Source: Kineococcus sp. NBC_00420
GTDB lineage: Bacteria > Actinomycetota > Actinomycetes > Actinomycetales > Kineococcaceae
DNA: 64,000 nucleotides
Direction: 5' to 3'
Assembly: GCF_036021035.1 (NCBI RefSeq)
Contig: NZ_CP107930.1
Span: 4,922,006 to 4,986,005 of the forward strand
Shown here: piece after piece, positions 29,845 through 38,400 of the stretch
How positions within the stretch are numbered: position 1 is the stretch's first letter
Layout: each line of letters begins with the position of its first letter
Position numbers and translations under genes: made by a program
The notes under the pieces: model-generated
Told to the model about the DNA's origin: nothing
Seen by the model: the letters and a program-made list of their open reading frames with translations, nothing else
The model's database searches: none

Positions 29845-30242
29845 TTCGCGACGACCGGGGTTCCGCGGCGCTGGAGATGGCGTTCATCGCCCCGGTGTTC
29901 CTGCTGCTGGTGTTCTTCGGCATCCAGGCGGGGTTGTGGGCCTACGGCCGTTCGGTCGCGCTGGCCTCGGCCCGCGAGGGCGTCGCGCAGTTGCGCGTCG
30001 TCCCCGACGAGCAGCAGGCGGTCGCGGCCGACCCGGTCGTCCGCGCCCACGTCGAGCAGTTCGCCGGGACCATCGGTCGGGAGTCGCTGCTCGACCCGCA
30101 GGCGAGCACGCGGTGGAACGCGAACCGCAGCGAGGTGAGCGTCGTGGTCACCGGCCACGTCATCAGCCTCGTCCCCGGTCTCGACCTCACCACGACGCAG
30201 CGGGCCTCCGGAACCGTCGAACGCTTCGGGAACGTCCGGTGA
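29811..30242 (+). CDS. tadE: TadE-like pseudopilin
   Basis: A 143-residue TadE-type protein. The processing site is RG^SAALEMAFIAPVF with Gly17 and Glu at +5, followed by one hydrophobic helix (about 23-45). The C-terminal 95 residues are extracytoplasmic. The best start is GTG 29811, which lies inside the flp gene and gives a 34-nt overlap in a different frame; no later in-frame start would keep the full leader. Minor pseudopilins of this type prime Flp fibre assembly. Confidence 0.85.
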   Translation: MFADHRRRRLLVRDDRGSAALEMAFIAPVFLLLVFFGIQAGLWAYGRSVALASAREGVAQLRVVPDEQQAVAADPVVRAHVEQFAGTIGRESLLDPQASTRWNANRSEVSVVVTGHVISLVPGLDLTTTQRASGTVERFGNVR

Positions 30243-30649
30243 ACCGCCCCCCGGGGGACGAGGGGAGCGTCGCGCTGGAGTTCACCCTGGTGGCTCCCGC
30301 GCTGTTCCTGCTCATCGCCCTGCTGCTGGCCTACGCCCGGGTCACCCAGGTCTCGGCCACGCTGGACTCCGGGGTCCGCGACGCGGCCCGAGCGGCCACG
30401 ACCGCACGCAGTCCCGGTGCGGCGCAACACCGTGCCTACGCGGTGCTGCACGACGCCGTGGGTCCCGGGAACTGCGCGGACAGCCTCGTCGTGGAGCCCA
30501 TCCCGGAGTTCGCCGCGGGGCGCGCGGTGACCGTCACCGCCCGGTGCAGCTACTCGGTGGCCGACCTCGGTCTGCCGGGTCTGCCGGGGTCGTTGTCGGT
30601 CACGAGTTCCTTCGCCAGCCCCCTCGACCCGAACCGGGAGCTGTCGTGA
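30239..30649 (+). CDS. second TadE/TadF-like pseudopilin
   Basis: A 136-residue protein with a very short leader: EG^SVALEFTLVAPALFLL (Gly9, Glu14 at +5), a single membrane helix to about residue 32, and an outer domain with two Cys (GNCADS, ARCSYS) that may pair. GTG start overlaps the previous stop by 4 nt, and the next gene overlaps by 4 nt. It is the second minor pseudopilin of the locus. Confidence 0.83.
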   Translation: MNRPPGDEGSVALEFTLVAPALFLLIALLLAYARVTQVSATLDSGVRDAARAATTARSPGAAQHRAYAVLHDAVGPGNCADSLVVEPIPEFAAGRAVTVTARCSYSVADLGLPGLPGSLSVTSSFASPLDPNRELS

Positions 30650-31131
30650 ACCGGTTCCGGGGGGACGAGGGCTCCATCGCCCCGGCGGTGCCGGTCCTGG
30701 CGCTGGTCCTGCTGCTGCTGGCCGGTCTGGTGGTCGACGCGTCGCGGCAGCTGAGCGCCCGGGCCCGGGCCGTCGCCTACGCCGAGGAGGCGGCCCGCGC
30801 CGGCGCGGCCGCGATCGACCTGGACGCGGAGGACCTGGAACTCCTCCCCGAGGCCCAGGTCGCCGCGCGGGTCGACGCGTACTGCGCGGCGGCCGCCGCC
30901 TCGGGGGCGCCGATCGTCGACCCCGGGCACTGCTTCCGGGGGACCACGGACGTCGGTGATCCCCTGCACCGCCGGATCGTCGTGCGGACCCACGTCGAGA
31001 TCGTGCAACCGGCCTCCCTGCTGGGGATCGTCGGTGTCGAGGAACTTCGGGCCTCCGGTGACGGGCGGGCCCGCCCCTTCGAGGGGACGAGCGAGGAGGA
31101 CGTGACGTGCACGGAAACCGGATCCTGCTGA
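30646..31131 (+). CDS. TadG-like pilus-assembly protein
   Basis: A 161-residue protein that starts like the preceding TadE copies (DEGSIAPAVPVLALVLLLLAG) but lacks the +5 Glu, as is usual for the TadG/Rv3660-type third member. One membrane helix (about 12-30) is followed by a helical ARAVAYAEEAARAGAAAIDL and an outer domain with four Cys. It is shorter than classical TadG and has no von Willebrand domain. It overlaps the neighbours at both ends. Confidence 0.75.
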   Translation: MNRFRGDEGSIAPAVPVLALVLLLLAGLVVDASRQLSARARAVAYAEEAARAGAAAIDLDAEDLELLPEAQVAARVDAYCAAAAASGAPIVDPGHCFRGTTDVGDPLHRRIVVRTHVEIVQPASLLGIVGVEELRASGDGRARPFEGTSEEDVTCTETGSC

Positions 31132-31715
31132 TCGCCGCCGCGGGCGCGATCTCGTGCCTGACGGCGTGCTCGGACGGAGCGAGCGACGTCACTCCGCCCG
31201 CGGCGGCGGTCGCGGCGAACGCGGCCGCGCCCACCCCGACGGCTCCGCCGGCGCCGGTCCCCTCGACCGCGGTGGCCGGCGAGTTCGACGGCCGCTTCGA
31301 CCGCGATGCCGCGGTGACGGCGTTGCGGGGGTACCTGCGCGAACAGGCCCTCGCGATCAACGCCGGTGTCGCCGACGCGGCAGCCGTTCCCGCGTTCACC
31401 GCCACCCTCACCCCGAACGGCCGGTCCTGGGCGCTGCCGTTGCTCGCGGCCAACCTCGGGGACCGGATGCCGGGCCCCTACCCGGTCGGCGTGCTCGCGA
31501 GCACGCGAGCGGGGGACGACCGCGTCGAACTCGACCTCTGCCTGCAGGACCGCGGGTGGCAGGTCGAGCGCACCAGCGGCGAGCCGGTGAACGCGGCCCA
31601 CTACGGCGGCGCGCACGCCGTCGTCCTGCGCGTCGGCGACGCGTGGCTGGTCGACGACCTGGCCACCACCGGGGCCGACTGCGGTGCGGGCGACGTCGTC
31701 GAGGAGCGGTTCTGA
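31107..31715 (+). CDS. putative lipoprotein of the Tad locus
   Basis: A 202-residue exported protein. The signal peptide ends in a lipobox (LTAC, Cys21 lipidated), followed by a Pro/Ala/Thr linker (about 25-55). The folded part (about 60-200) begins FDGRFDRDAAVTALRGYLRE and contains LCLQDRGWQVERTSG; I do not recognise the fold. Start GTG 31107 overlaps the TadG-like gene by 25 nt, and its stop touches the next ATG (TGATG). Its place suggests an envelope role with the pilus, which is inference. Confidence 0.72.
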   Translation: MHGNRILLIAAAGAISCLTACSDGASDVTPPAAAVAANAAAPTPTAPPAPVPSTAVAGEFDGRFDRDAAVTALRGYLREQALAINAGVADAAAVPAFTATLTPNGRSWALPLLAANLGDRMPGPYPVGVLASTRAGDDRVELDLCLQDRGWQVERTSGEPVNAAHYGGAHAVVLRVGDAWLVDDLATTGADCGAGDVVEERF

Positions 31716-32851
31716 TGCGGCGCACCGCGGCGGTCCTCCCCGCGGTTCTCACTGCCGTCCTCGCCACCGCCGTCGTCGGTCTCGCGACCCCCGCGCAGGC
31801 GGCCGAGGCCGGCGGTGCCCGGGCGATGGCGGCCAACCACACCGGCTCCGACACCGACAACGTGCACGGCAGTTGCCGGACCTACGCCTCGTCGGCCGGC
31901 AACTACGGCGCCGTCTGTTCCGCGGGCGGGACGGCCAGGAACTACCGGGCGCTGCTCGGCGGTGCCCCGGTGCCGACCTGCTGGTTGCTGCCGCCGGACG
32001 AGACGGGCCCGACCATGGACTCGGCCACACCGTTCGGGCTCAGCACCGCGACACCGGTGCTCACGCCGGGGCCCACCGACACGCCCTCCCCGGTCGACGT
32101 CCCGTCGTCGGTACCGACCACGGCCCCCGTCACGCCGCCCGTCGTCGAGCCGACGCCGGGGACCCCTCCCACCACGACCGGACCGCCGGAACCCACGGTG
32201 ACCGAGACCACGCCGGTGGAGGTGCCCGCGGACTTCCTGAAGGTGTGCATGACGACGCCCGTCGACCCGGTGACGCTCGCGCCCGCACGGGTCGTCGGGT
32301 ACTCCAGTGGCGTCCTCCCGTTCCTGCGCAGTTCCCCGGACCGCCCGCCGTTCTGGTGGGAACTGACGGAGGGACAGCGCAGGTACCTCATCACCAAGGA
32401 GAGGACCGGCCGACTGCACCCGGGGATGCTCGTCACCTCGCCCTCCCGCACACCGCGTCTGGGACAGACCATCTCGTTCTCGGCCGAGGGCGACCGCGAC
32501 GTCCCCCTGGACTACGGCCTGCTGCGCATGCGGGCCGAGTTCCGCTCCCTGACGGTCGCCTCCGGTGAACCGGGTCAGAAGGACGTCGAGTGCGCCGGTG
32601 GGGGCCGGGAACTCCTGCCCGGTGCGACCGAACGCACCGGACCCGGCATCTGCTCGTTCAGCTACTCGCAGACCTCCGGGGGCCGGGGCGACGGCGACAC
32701 GTTCGACGTCCGCGCCACCGAGAACTGGCGGATCTGGGTGAGCGACGACGACGGCCTGAGCTGGACGGTCGAACGGGACGTGCAGATCCCGCTCCAGCTC
32801 GACCTGCGCGTCACCGAGATCCAGACCCTCGTCGTCCCGCTCGCGCCGTGA
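31715..32851 (+). CDS. secreted protein of unknown function
   Basis: A 378-residue protein with a Sec signal peptide (residues 1-29, cleavage near AQA-AEA). Residues about 95-170 are a Pro/Thr-rich linker. The C-terminal domain (about 175-378) includes FWWELTEGQRRYLITKERTG and ENWRIWVSDDDGLSWTVERD, which looks like a beta-rich extracellular domain; I cannot name it. Several Cys are spaced through the protein. It overlaps the lipoprotein stop by one base, so both are likely made together. It might be a surface or pilus-associated protein. Confidence 0.72.
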   Translation: MRRTAAVLPAVLTAVLATAVVGLATPAQAAEAGGARAMAANHTGSDTDNVHGSCRTYASSAGNYGAVCSAGGTARNYRALLGGAPVPTCWLLPPDETGPTMDSATPFGLSTATPVLTPGPTDTPSPVDVPSSVPTTAPVTPPVVEPTPGTPPTTTGPPEPTVTETTPVEVPADFLKVCMTTPVDPVTLAPARVVGYSSGVLPFLRSSPDRPPFWWELTEGQRRYLITKERTGRLHPGMLVTSPSRTPRLGQTISFSAEGDRDVPLDYGLLRMRAEFRSLTVASGEPGQKDVECAGGGRELLPGATERTGPGICSFSYSQTSGGRGDGDTFDVRATENWRIWVSDDDGLSWTVERDVQIPLQLDLRVTEIQTLVVPLAP

Positions 32852-32902
32852 CCCCCGCATGACCACCCGATCCGAACGCCCCACCGAACCGAGGCGAGAC
32901 CC

Positions 32903-34789
32903 GTGAGCACTGCCACCCCCACCCGGACGGCCCGGAACCCGACCCCCGCTCCGCACCGGTTGCCCCGTGCGCCGATGTCGCGGGCCGCACGCGTCGGCGA
33001 GGTCCTGCGCGGCCTCGGCGCCGCACTCGTGCTGCTCGCCGTCCTGGTCGGCGTCCCGTTCGCCCTGGTGGAACTCGTCGGCAACCCGTTGCCCACGACC
33101 GCACCGACCCGCGCGTGGCTCGACGCGGAACTCAGCGCCGGGGCCGTGCTCGACGTCCTGGCCGTGGTGCTGTGGCTGGTCTGGGTCCACTTCGTCGTCT
33201 GCGTCCTCGCCGAGGCCCGGGCCTGGATCGCGGGTGGACGCTCCGGGAAGGTGCCGGTGGGCGGGGCCAACCAGCTGCTCGCGCACCGTCTGGTGGCCGC
33301 AGTCCTCCTGTTGGCCTCGGGCGCGGTGTGGGTGCCCGGGACCGTCGCGGTCCTCGAGACCGTCCCGGTGGGCTCGACCGCCGCGGTCCAGGTCGTCGGT
33401 GTCGAGACGGGCGCCGCGCGGAGCGTGGTGACGGCCGGGGCCTCGCAGGCCGCGCCTGCCGCTACCCCCGACCTCGGCTGGAGCGCCCGTTCCCGCGCGG
33501 AACCCGTGCTGTACGTCGTCCAGCCACCCGAGGGGCGTCACCACGACTGCCTCTGGGACATCGCGGAACGAACGCTCGGCGACCCGATGCGCTACCACGA
33601 GATCTTCGCCCTCAACGCGGAACGGGTGCAGGCCGACGGTTCCCGCCTCGTCGACGCGGATCTGATCCGGCCCGGCTGGACGTTGCTGCTGCCGGCCGAC
33701 GCGGTCGGTGCGACCGCGGTTCCGCTGAGCGCACCCGCACCCGGGGTTCCGGCCGCCGGGGTCGGGGCTCCGGTCGAGCACGCGAACTCGACCGCGACCC
33801 AGGACGCCCGGGACGCCCAGGACGACCTGGTCTCCCGGGCCGCGCTGTCCGGCGGGTTGCTGCTCGCGGGCGTCGTCGTCGCGTTGCGACGGCCGGGAAC
33901 CCCGGCAGCGGCCACGGCCGCCGATGCCCTCACCGCGACCTCCGACCCCGGTCGGGCCCGGTTCCTCGACCACGCGCTGCGCCGGCTGGCGCAGGACCGC
34001 GCGGCGGCGGGTCTGGCGTTGCCCGACGTCGTGGCCGCCCACCTCTCCGCCGACGAACTCGTGCTGCACCTCGGGGTGCGCGGTGAGGGTCCGGCAGCGG
34101 TTCCGCCGCGACCGTGGACCGTCCTCGAGGGCGGTGCCTGGCGGGTGCTGCTGGCCGACCTGCCCGGCGCCACCGCCCTCGGCGTCACGGCTCCGGACGT
34201 TCCCGCGCCGTTCCCGACCCTGGTCGACGTGGCCGTGTCGGGGACGCACGAGATCCTGCTCGACCTGGAGAGCGCGCCGGGGATCGTGGCGATCGGTGGG
34301 CACCACGACACCGCCCGCGACGTCGTCGCGTCCATGGCCGTGGAACTCGCCGTGAACTCCTGGTCGGACGGGGTCGACGTCCACCTCGTGGGTTTCGGGG
34401 ACGACCTGTCGGTCCTGGCGCCGGAGAACCTCCACCCGCACCCGCTGCTGGACGAGGTCCTCGACCGGCTCGAGCGGCACGGTTTCCGGGAGACCGGTGC
34501 GGACCTCCTGGCGGGGCGGTCGGACCGGGTGGGGGACAGGCCGCGGCCCAGCGTCGTCGCGTTGTCCGGGCCGCCGACGGAGACCCAGGCGGACCGGCTG
34601 CAGGCTCTGGTGGGCGGTGGTCGGACCCCGGTGGCCGTGGTGTGCGTCGGCGACGTCCCCACCGCGAGCTGGCGTTTCGCCGTGACCGCCGAGGGAACCC
34701 TGGACCTCGGGGTCCTGGGTCTGGCCGGCCGGGCGCGCAGGCTCCCCCCGTCGGAGTACACCGCCTGGGCGGCTGCTCTGCGGGGCTGA
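32903..34789 (+). CDS. LysM-domain membrane protein
   Basis: A 628-residue protein. Three N-terminal membrane helices (about 34-57, 80-102, 127-147) are followed by an extracytoplasmic LysM-like module (about 200-265, from VLYVVQPPEGRHHDCLWDIA to PGWTLLLPAD). A fourth helix lies near 305-325 (ALSGGLLLAGVVVAL), and a cytoplasmic domain of 300 residues follows. Larger actinobacterial relatives often end in a BTAD-type regulatory domain; none is seen here. The topology suggests a link between cell wall and cytoplasm, perhaps a scaffold for the Tad or type VII apparatus. GTG start. Confidence 0.75.
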   Translation: MSTATPTRTARNPTPAPHRLPRAPMSRAARVGEVLRGLGAALVLLAVLVGVPFALVELVGNPLPTTAPTRAWLDAELSAGAVLDVLAVVLWLVWVHFVVCVLAEARAWIAGGRSGKVPVGGANQLLAHRLVAAVLLLASGAVWVPGTVAVLETVPVGSTAAVQVVGVETGAARSVVTAGASQAAPAATPDLGWSARSRAEPVLYVVQPPEGRHHDCLWDIAERTLGDPMRYHEIFALNAERVQADGSRLVDADLIRPGWTLLLPADAVGATAVPLSAPAPGVPAAGVGAPVEHANSTATQDARDAQDDLVSRAALSGGLLLAGVVVALRRPGTPAAATAADALTATSDPGRARFLDHALRRLAQDRAAAGLALPDVVAAHLSADELVLHLGVRGEGPAAVPPRPWTVLEGGAWRVLLADLPGATALGVTAPDVPAPFPTLVDVAVSGTHEILLDLESAPGIVAIGGHHDTARDVVASMAVELAVNSWSDGVDVHLVGFGDDLSVLAPENLHPHPLLDEVLDRLERHGFRETGADLLAGRSDRVGDRPRPSVVALSGPPTETQADRLQALVGGGRTPVAVVCVGDVPTASWRFAVTAEGTLDLGVLGLAGRARRLPPSEYTAWAAALRG

Positions 34790-34818
34790 AGGATCCCCCG
34801 AACGGGGTGTGGAAACCG

Positions 34819-34872
34819 GACCGGTCGACGCGCCGGGGTGGTCCACTTGAAACTCCTCGTCCGACCGGTCGA
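34819..34872 (+). promoter_or_regulatory. paired operator-like sites before the WXG100 gene
   Basis: GACCGGTCGA occurs at 34819-34828 and again at 34863-34872. Each contains the palindrome GACCGGTC, and the copies are 44 bp apart, about four helical turns. TTGAAA near 34847 could be a -35 element between them. The binding protein is unknown. Confidence 0.4.
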
Positions 34873-34903
34873 GGTTCTCCGAGTTCCGAAGGACGGAAGC
34901 ACC

Positions 34904-35200
34904 ATGGCGAACATGAACGTCACCTACGACGACATGCGTTCCGCGGCGAGCAACCTCGAGAGCGGCAAGGCGGAGATCGCCGACCGCCTCATGCGGCTGA
35001 AGTCGCTGGTCGACGGCCTCGTCTCCAGCGGCTACGTCACCGACCGCTCCTCGGTCGCGTTCAAGGACTCCTACGACGAGTTCAACACCGGCATCACCCA
35101 GGTCCTCGAAGGCCTGACCGGCATGTCGTCCTACCTGAACAGCGCGGCGCAGACGCTGTCCGACGCCGACACCCAGCTGGCCTCCAGCCTCGGCCGCTGA
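34904..35200 (+). CDS. WXG100-like small protein
   Basis: A 98-residue, almost entirely helical protein. The size, the hairpin design (helix about 5-40, turn, helix about 50-95) and the neighbouring EccC-like ATPase mark it as an ESAT-6/WXG100 family member. The turn reads SSGYVTDRSS, so the Trp of the WXG motif is absent. No clear YxxxD/E secretion signal follows, only LSDADTQL near the end. ATG 34904 is preceded by AAGGACGGAAG. It is probably the substrate or a structural partner of the ATPase. Confidence 0.82.
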   Translation: MANMNVTYDDMRSAASNLESGKAEIADRLMRLKSLVDGLVSSGYVTDRSSVAFKDSYDEFNTGITQVLEGLTGMSSYLNSAAQTLSDADTQLASSLGR

Positions 35201-35212
35201 CCCACCCCGCGC

Positions 35213-35239
35213 GCCGGGCACCCCGCGCGGGTGCCCGGC
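35213..35239 (+). terminator. stem-loop after the WXG100 gene
   Basis: A perfect 10-bp stem (35213-35222 with 35230-35239) with a 7-nt loop, 12 nt after the stop. It may reduce read-through to the ATPase and so set a high ratio of small protein to ATPase. Confidence 0.65.
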
Positions 35240-35499
35240 CGGGCGACCGGGACCGCCGACCGGAACCGGTGAGGGGTTCCCGTCCCCGACCCGTGGGTCG
35301 ACGTCGAGGGCCGCGGTGCTCGGGCCGACCGCCTCGACGGTGTGACACCGCGGACCACGAGGTCACCCACCCGGGTGCACCCCCCGCTGCCGGGGGGTGA
35401 CGACCTGCGGACCCGCTGCGCCGCACGGGGGAGGGCCCTCGCACGGCCGGGCGCACCCGGTCACGCTGGAGGACCGCCGAGTTCTCGAGGAGCAGTCCC
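35240..35499 (+). other. intergenic region before the EccC-like gene
   Basis: About 260 nt with no gene I can support. A second hairpin (CACCCCCC at 35378-35385 with GGGGGGTG at 35392-35399) lies about 100 nt upstream of the ATPase start. No clear promoter is visible. GAGGAGCAG precedes ATG 35500. Confidence 0.5.
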
Positions 35500-38400
35500 A
35501 TGCGTCTGGCCGTCACGGTCGTCGACCCCCGCGAGGGGACCCGTCGTGACGCCGTCGTCGAGGCGGATCCACGCACGCCGCTGGGTGACCTGACCTCCGC
35601 CCTGGGGACCCGCGGGGCCCGGCTCTTCCACGACGGCCGGGAACTGCTGCCCGAGACCCTGCTCGAGGACAGCGGCGTCCGTGAGGGCGCCGTCCTCAGC
35701 CTGCACGACGCCGGCGGGTGCGTCCCGGCGGAACCCGGCGGGCTCGTCGAACTCCGCGTCGTCGGAGGCCGGGGGGCGGGGGCGGTGCACCGGTTGGGGG
35801 TGGGGGAACACCTCGTCGGCCCCACGGGTCCGGTCGTCGTCGCCGGTCGGGCGATCGTCCGCATCGCGGTCGCGCCCACGGGTGCCGTCATGGTCTCGGC
35901 GGTCGAGGGCGACCCCCGGCTGGAGGCCGCGGAACTCACCGACCCGCGGTTGTGGGTCGCCGGCGACGTGCTCGACCTCGGTGGCGCGGTGCTCGGGATC
36001 GGGGTCCCCGCCGTCCCGGACGCCGTGCTGGAACCCACGGCGACCTCCGCCGACGACGTGGTGGGTCTCGACTACAACCGGCCACCGCGGTTGCTGCCCC
36101 CGGACCTCACGACGAGGTTCCGGTTGCCGAACCCACCCGGGGACCCGACCCGTCGTCCCTTCCCGGTGGTCGCCGCCCTCGTGCCGTTGTTCATGAGCGC
36201 GGCCATGGTCACCATGAGCCACAACTACTACTACCTCGTGATCGGTCTCCTGAGCCCGGTGGCGGTTGTGGCGAACGCGGTCGTGGACCGGCGCGCCGGA
36301 CGCACCACCCACCGCGAGGTGCTCGCCCGCTACCGCCGGGAGAAGCTGGCGATCGAACGCGATGCCGCCGAGGCCCTCGTGGCCGAACGACGCGCCCGTC
36401 GCGCGACGTCCCCCGACCCGGCGGAGCTCCTGCTCACCGCGATCGGCCCGCGGGCCCGGCTGTGGGAACGCCGTCGCCGCGACGCGGACCACCTCGACGT
36501 CCGGCTGGGCCTCGCCGACCTGCCCTCCACCGTGGTCGTCGAGGATCCCGAGGAACTCGAGCACCGCCGTCAGGTCTCCGCCACCGCGCACCGGGTTCCG
36601 GTGACCGTCTCGTTGCGGGAGAACCCGGTCACCGGGGTCGCCGGAACGGGTGCCCGCGCCCTCGCCAGCCGGTGGCTGGTGCAGCTGGCCGTGCTGCAGA
36701 GTCCCCGCGACGTGTCGTTGCACGTCCTGACGACCCCCGCGGGCCTCGCCGAGTGGGATTGGCTCCGGTGGGTCCCGCACGCGCGTTCCGAGGCGGGCGG
36801 CGCGGCGTCGGTCTTCGTCGGCACGAGCACCGAGACCTGGGCCCGGCGCGTCGCGGAACTGGCGACGGTGCTCGAGGACCGTCGCCGGACCCTCGCCGGA
36901 CTGGCCTCCGGGACCCGGCTGGACGCGCCGGACCTCGTCGTCGTCCTGGACGGGGCCCGCCGGCTGCGGTCGTTGCCGGGGGTCGTCACCCTGCTCACCG
37001 AGGGGCCTGCGCTGGGGATCCGCGTCGTCTGCTGCGAGGGCGACCGCCGGTCACTGCCCGAGGAGTGCTCCGCCGTCGTCGAGGAACGCGCCGACGGGAC
37101 CCTGCGCGTCGAACGGCAACGTCACGCCCCGGTCGGTGGGATCCTCGCCGACGTCCCCGCACCCGGGTGGGCGGGGCGGATCGCCCGGGCGATGGCCCCC
37201 GTCCGCGACGCCGGCGACGACGACTCCGGCGCCGGGCTTCCCGACCGGTCCCGGTTGCTCGACGTCCTGGACCTGGAACCTCCGACGCCGCAGGGCGTCG
37301 CGGCACGCTGGCTCCGGCGACCGGCGAGCACCACGGCCGTCGTCGGGGAATCCCTCGACGGGCCGTTCGGCATCGACCTGCGCGCCGACGGCCCGCACGG
37401 ACTCATCGCCGGCACCACGGGTTCCGGCAAGTCCGAACTGCTGCAGACCATCGTCGCCTCCCTCGCGGTCGCCAACCGGCCGGACGCCATGACCTTCGTC
37501 CTCGTCGACTACAAGGGCGGCGCGGCGTTCAAGGACTGCGTCGACCTGCCGCACACCGTCGGGATGGTCACCGACCTCGACACCCACCTCGTGGGACGGG
37601 CCCTGACGTCGCTGGGGGCGGAACTCCACCGTCGCGAGCACCTGCTCGCCGAGGTCGGGGCGAAGGACCTCGAGGACCACGACGACCTGCGAGAAGCGCA
37701 CCCGGACCGGGAGCTGCCCCGCATCCCGCGTCTGCTCATCGTCATCGACGAGTTCGCCTCCCTCGCCCGGGAACTCCCCGACTTCGTCACCGGCCTGGTG
37801 AACATCGCCCAGCGCGGCCGGTCGCTGGGGATCCACCTGTTGCTGGCGACCCAGCGCCCGACCGGTGTCGTGAGCGCCGAGATCCGCGCCAACACCAACC
37901 TGCGCATCGCGCTGCGGGTCACCGACGTGGGGGAGAGTTCCGACGTCCTCGACGCTCCGGACGCCGCGCGGATCGCCAAGGGAACACCGGGCCGGGCCTA
38001 CGTGAAGCTCGGGCACGGTTCGCTCGTCCCGTTCCAGTCCGGACGCGTCGGCGGACGGCGGCCGGGGGTCTCGCGCGACACGGCGGTTCCCGCGCCGTGG
38101 TCGGCACCGTTGCGCCTCGAGGACCTCGGCCGCCCCGTCCCGCGCCGGCCGAAGGGTCCCGCCGCGAAGGACGACGCCGCCGAGACCGACCTGCGCCACC
38201 TCGTCGACGCCGTCCGCGGCGCGGCGCGCGAACTGCAGGTCCCGACCCCGCACAGCCCGTGGCTCCCGGCGCTGCCGGAACTCCTCACCGCCGGGGAACT
38301 CCCCGCCCCGAACCGACCCCTGGCCGCGAGCTTCGGCGTGGTCGACGTCCCCGAACGCCAACGCCGGGATCCGTTGGCGTTCGACCTCGCCACCGACGGC

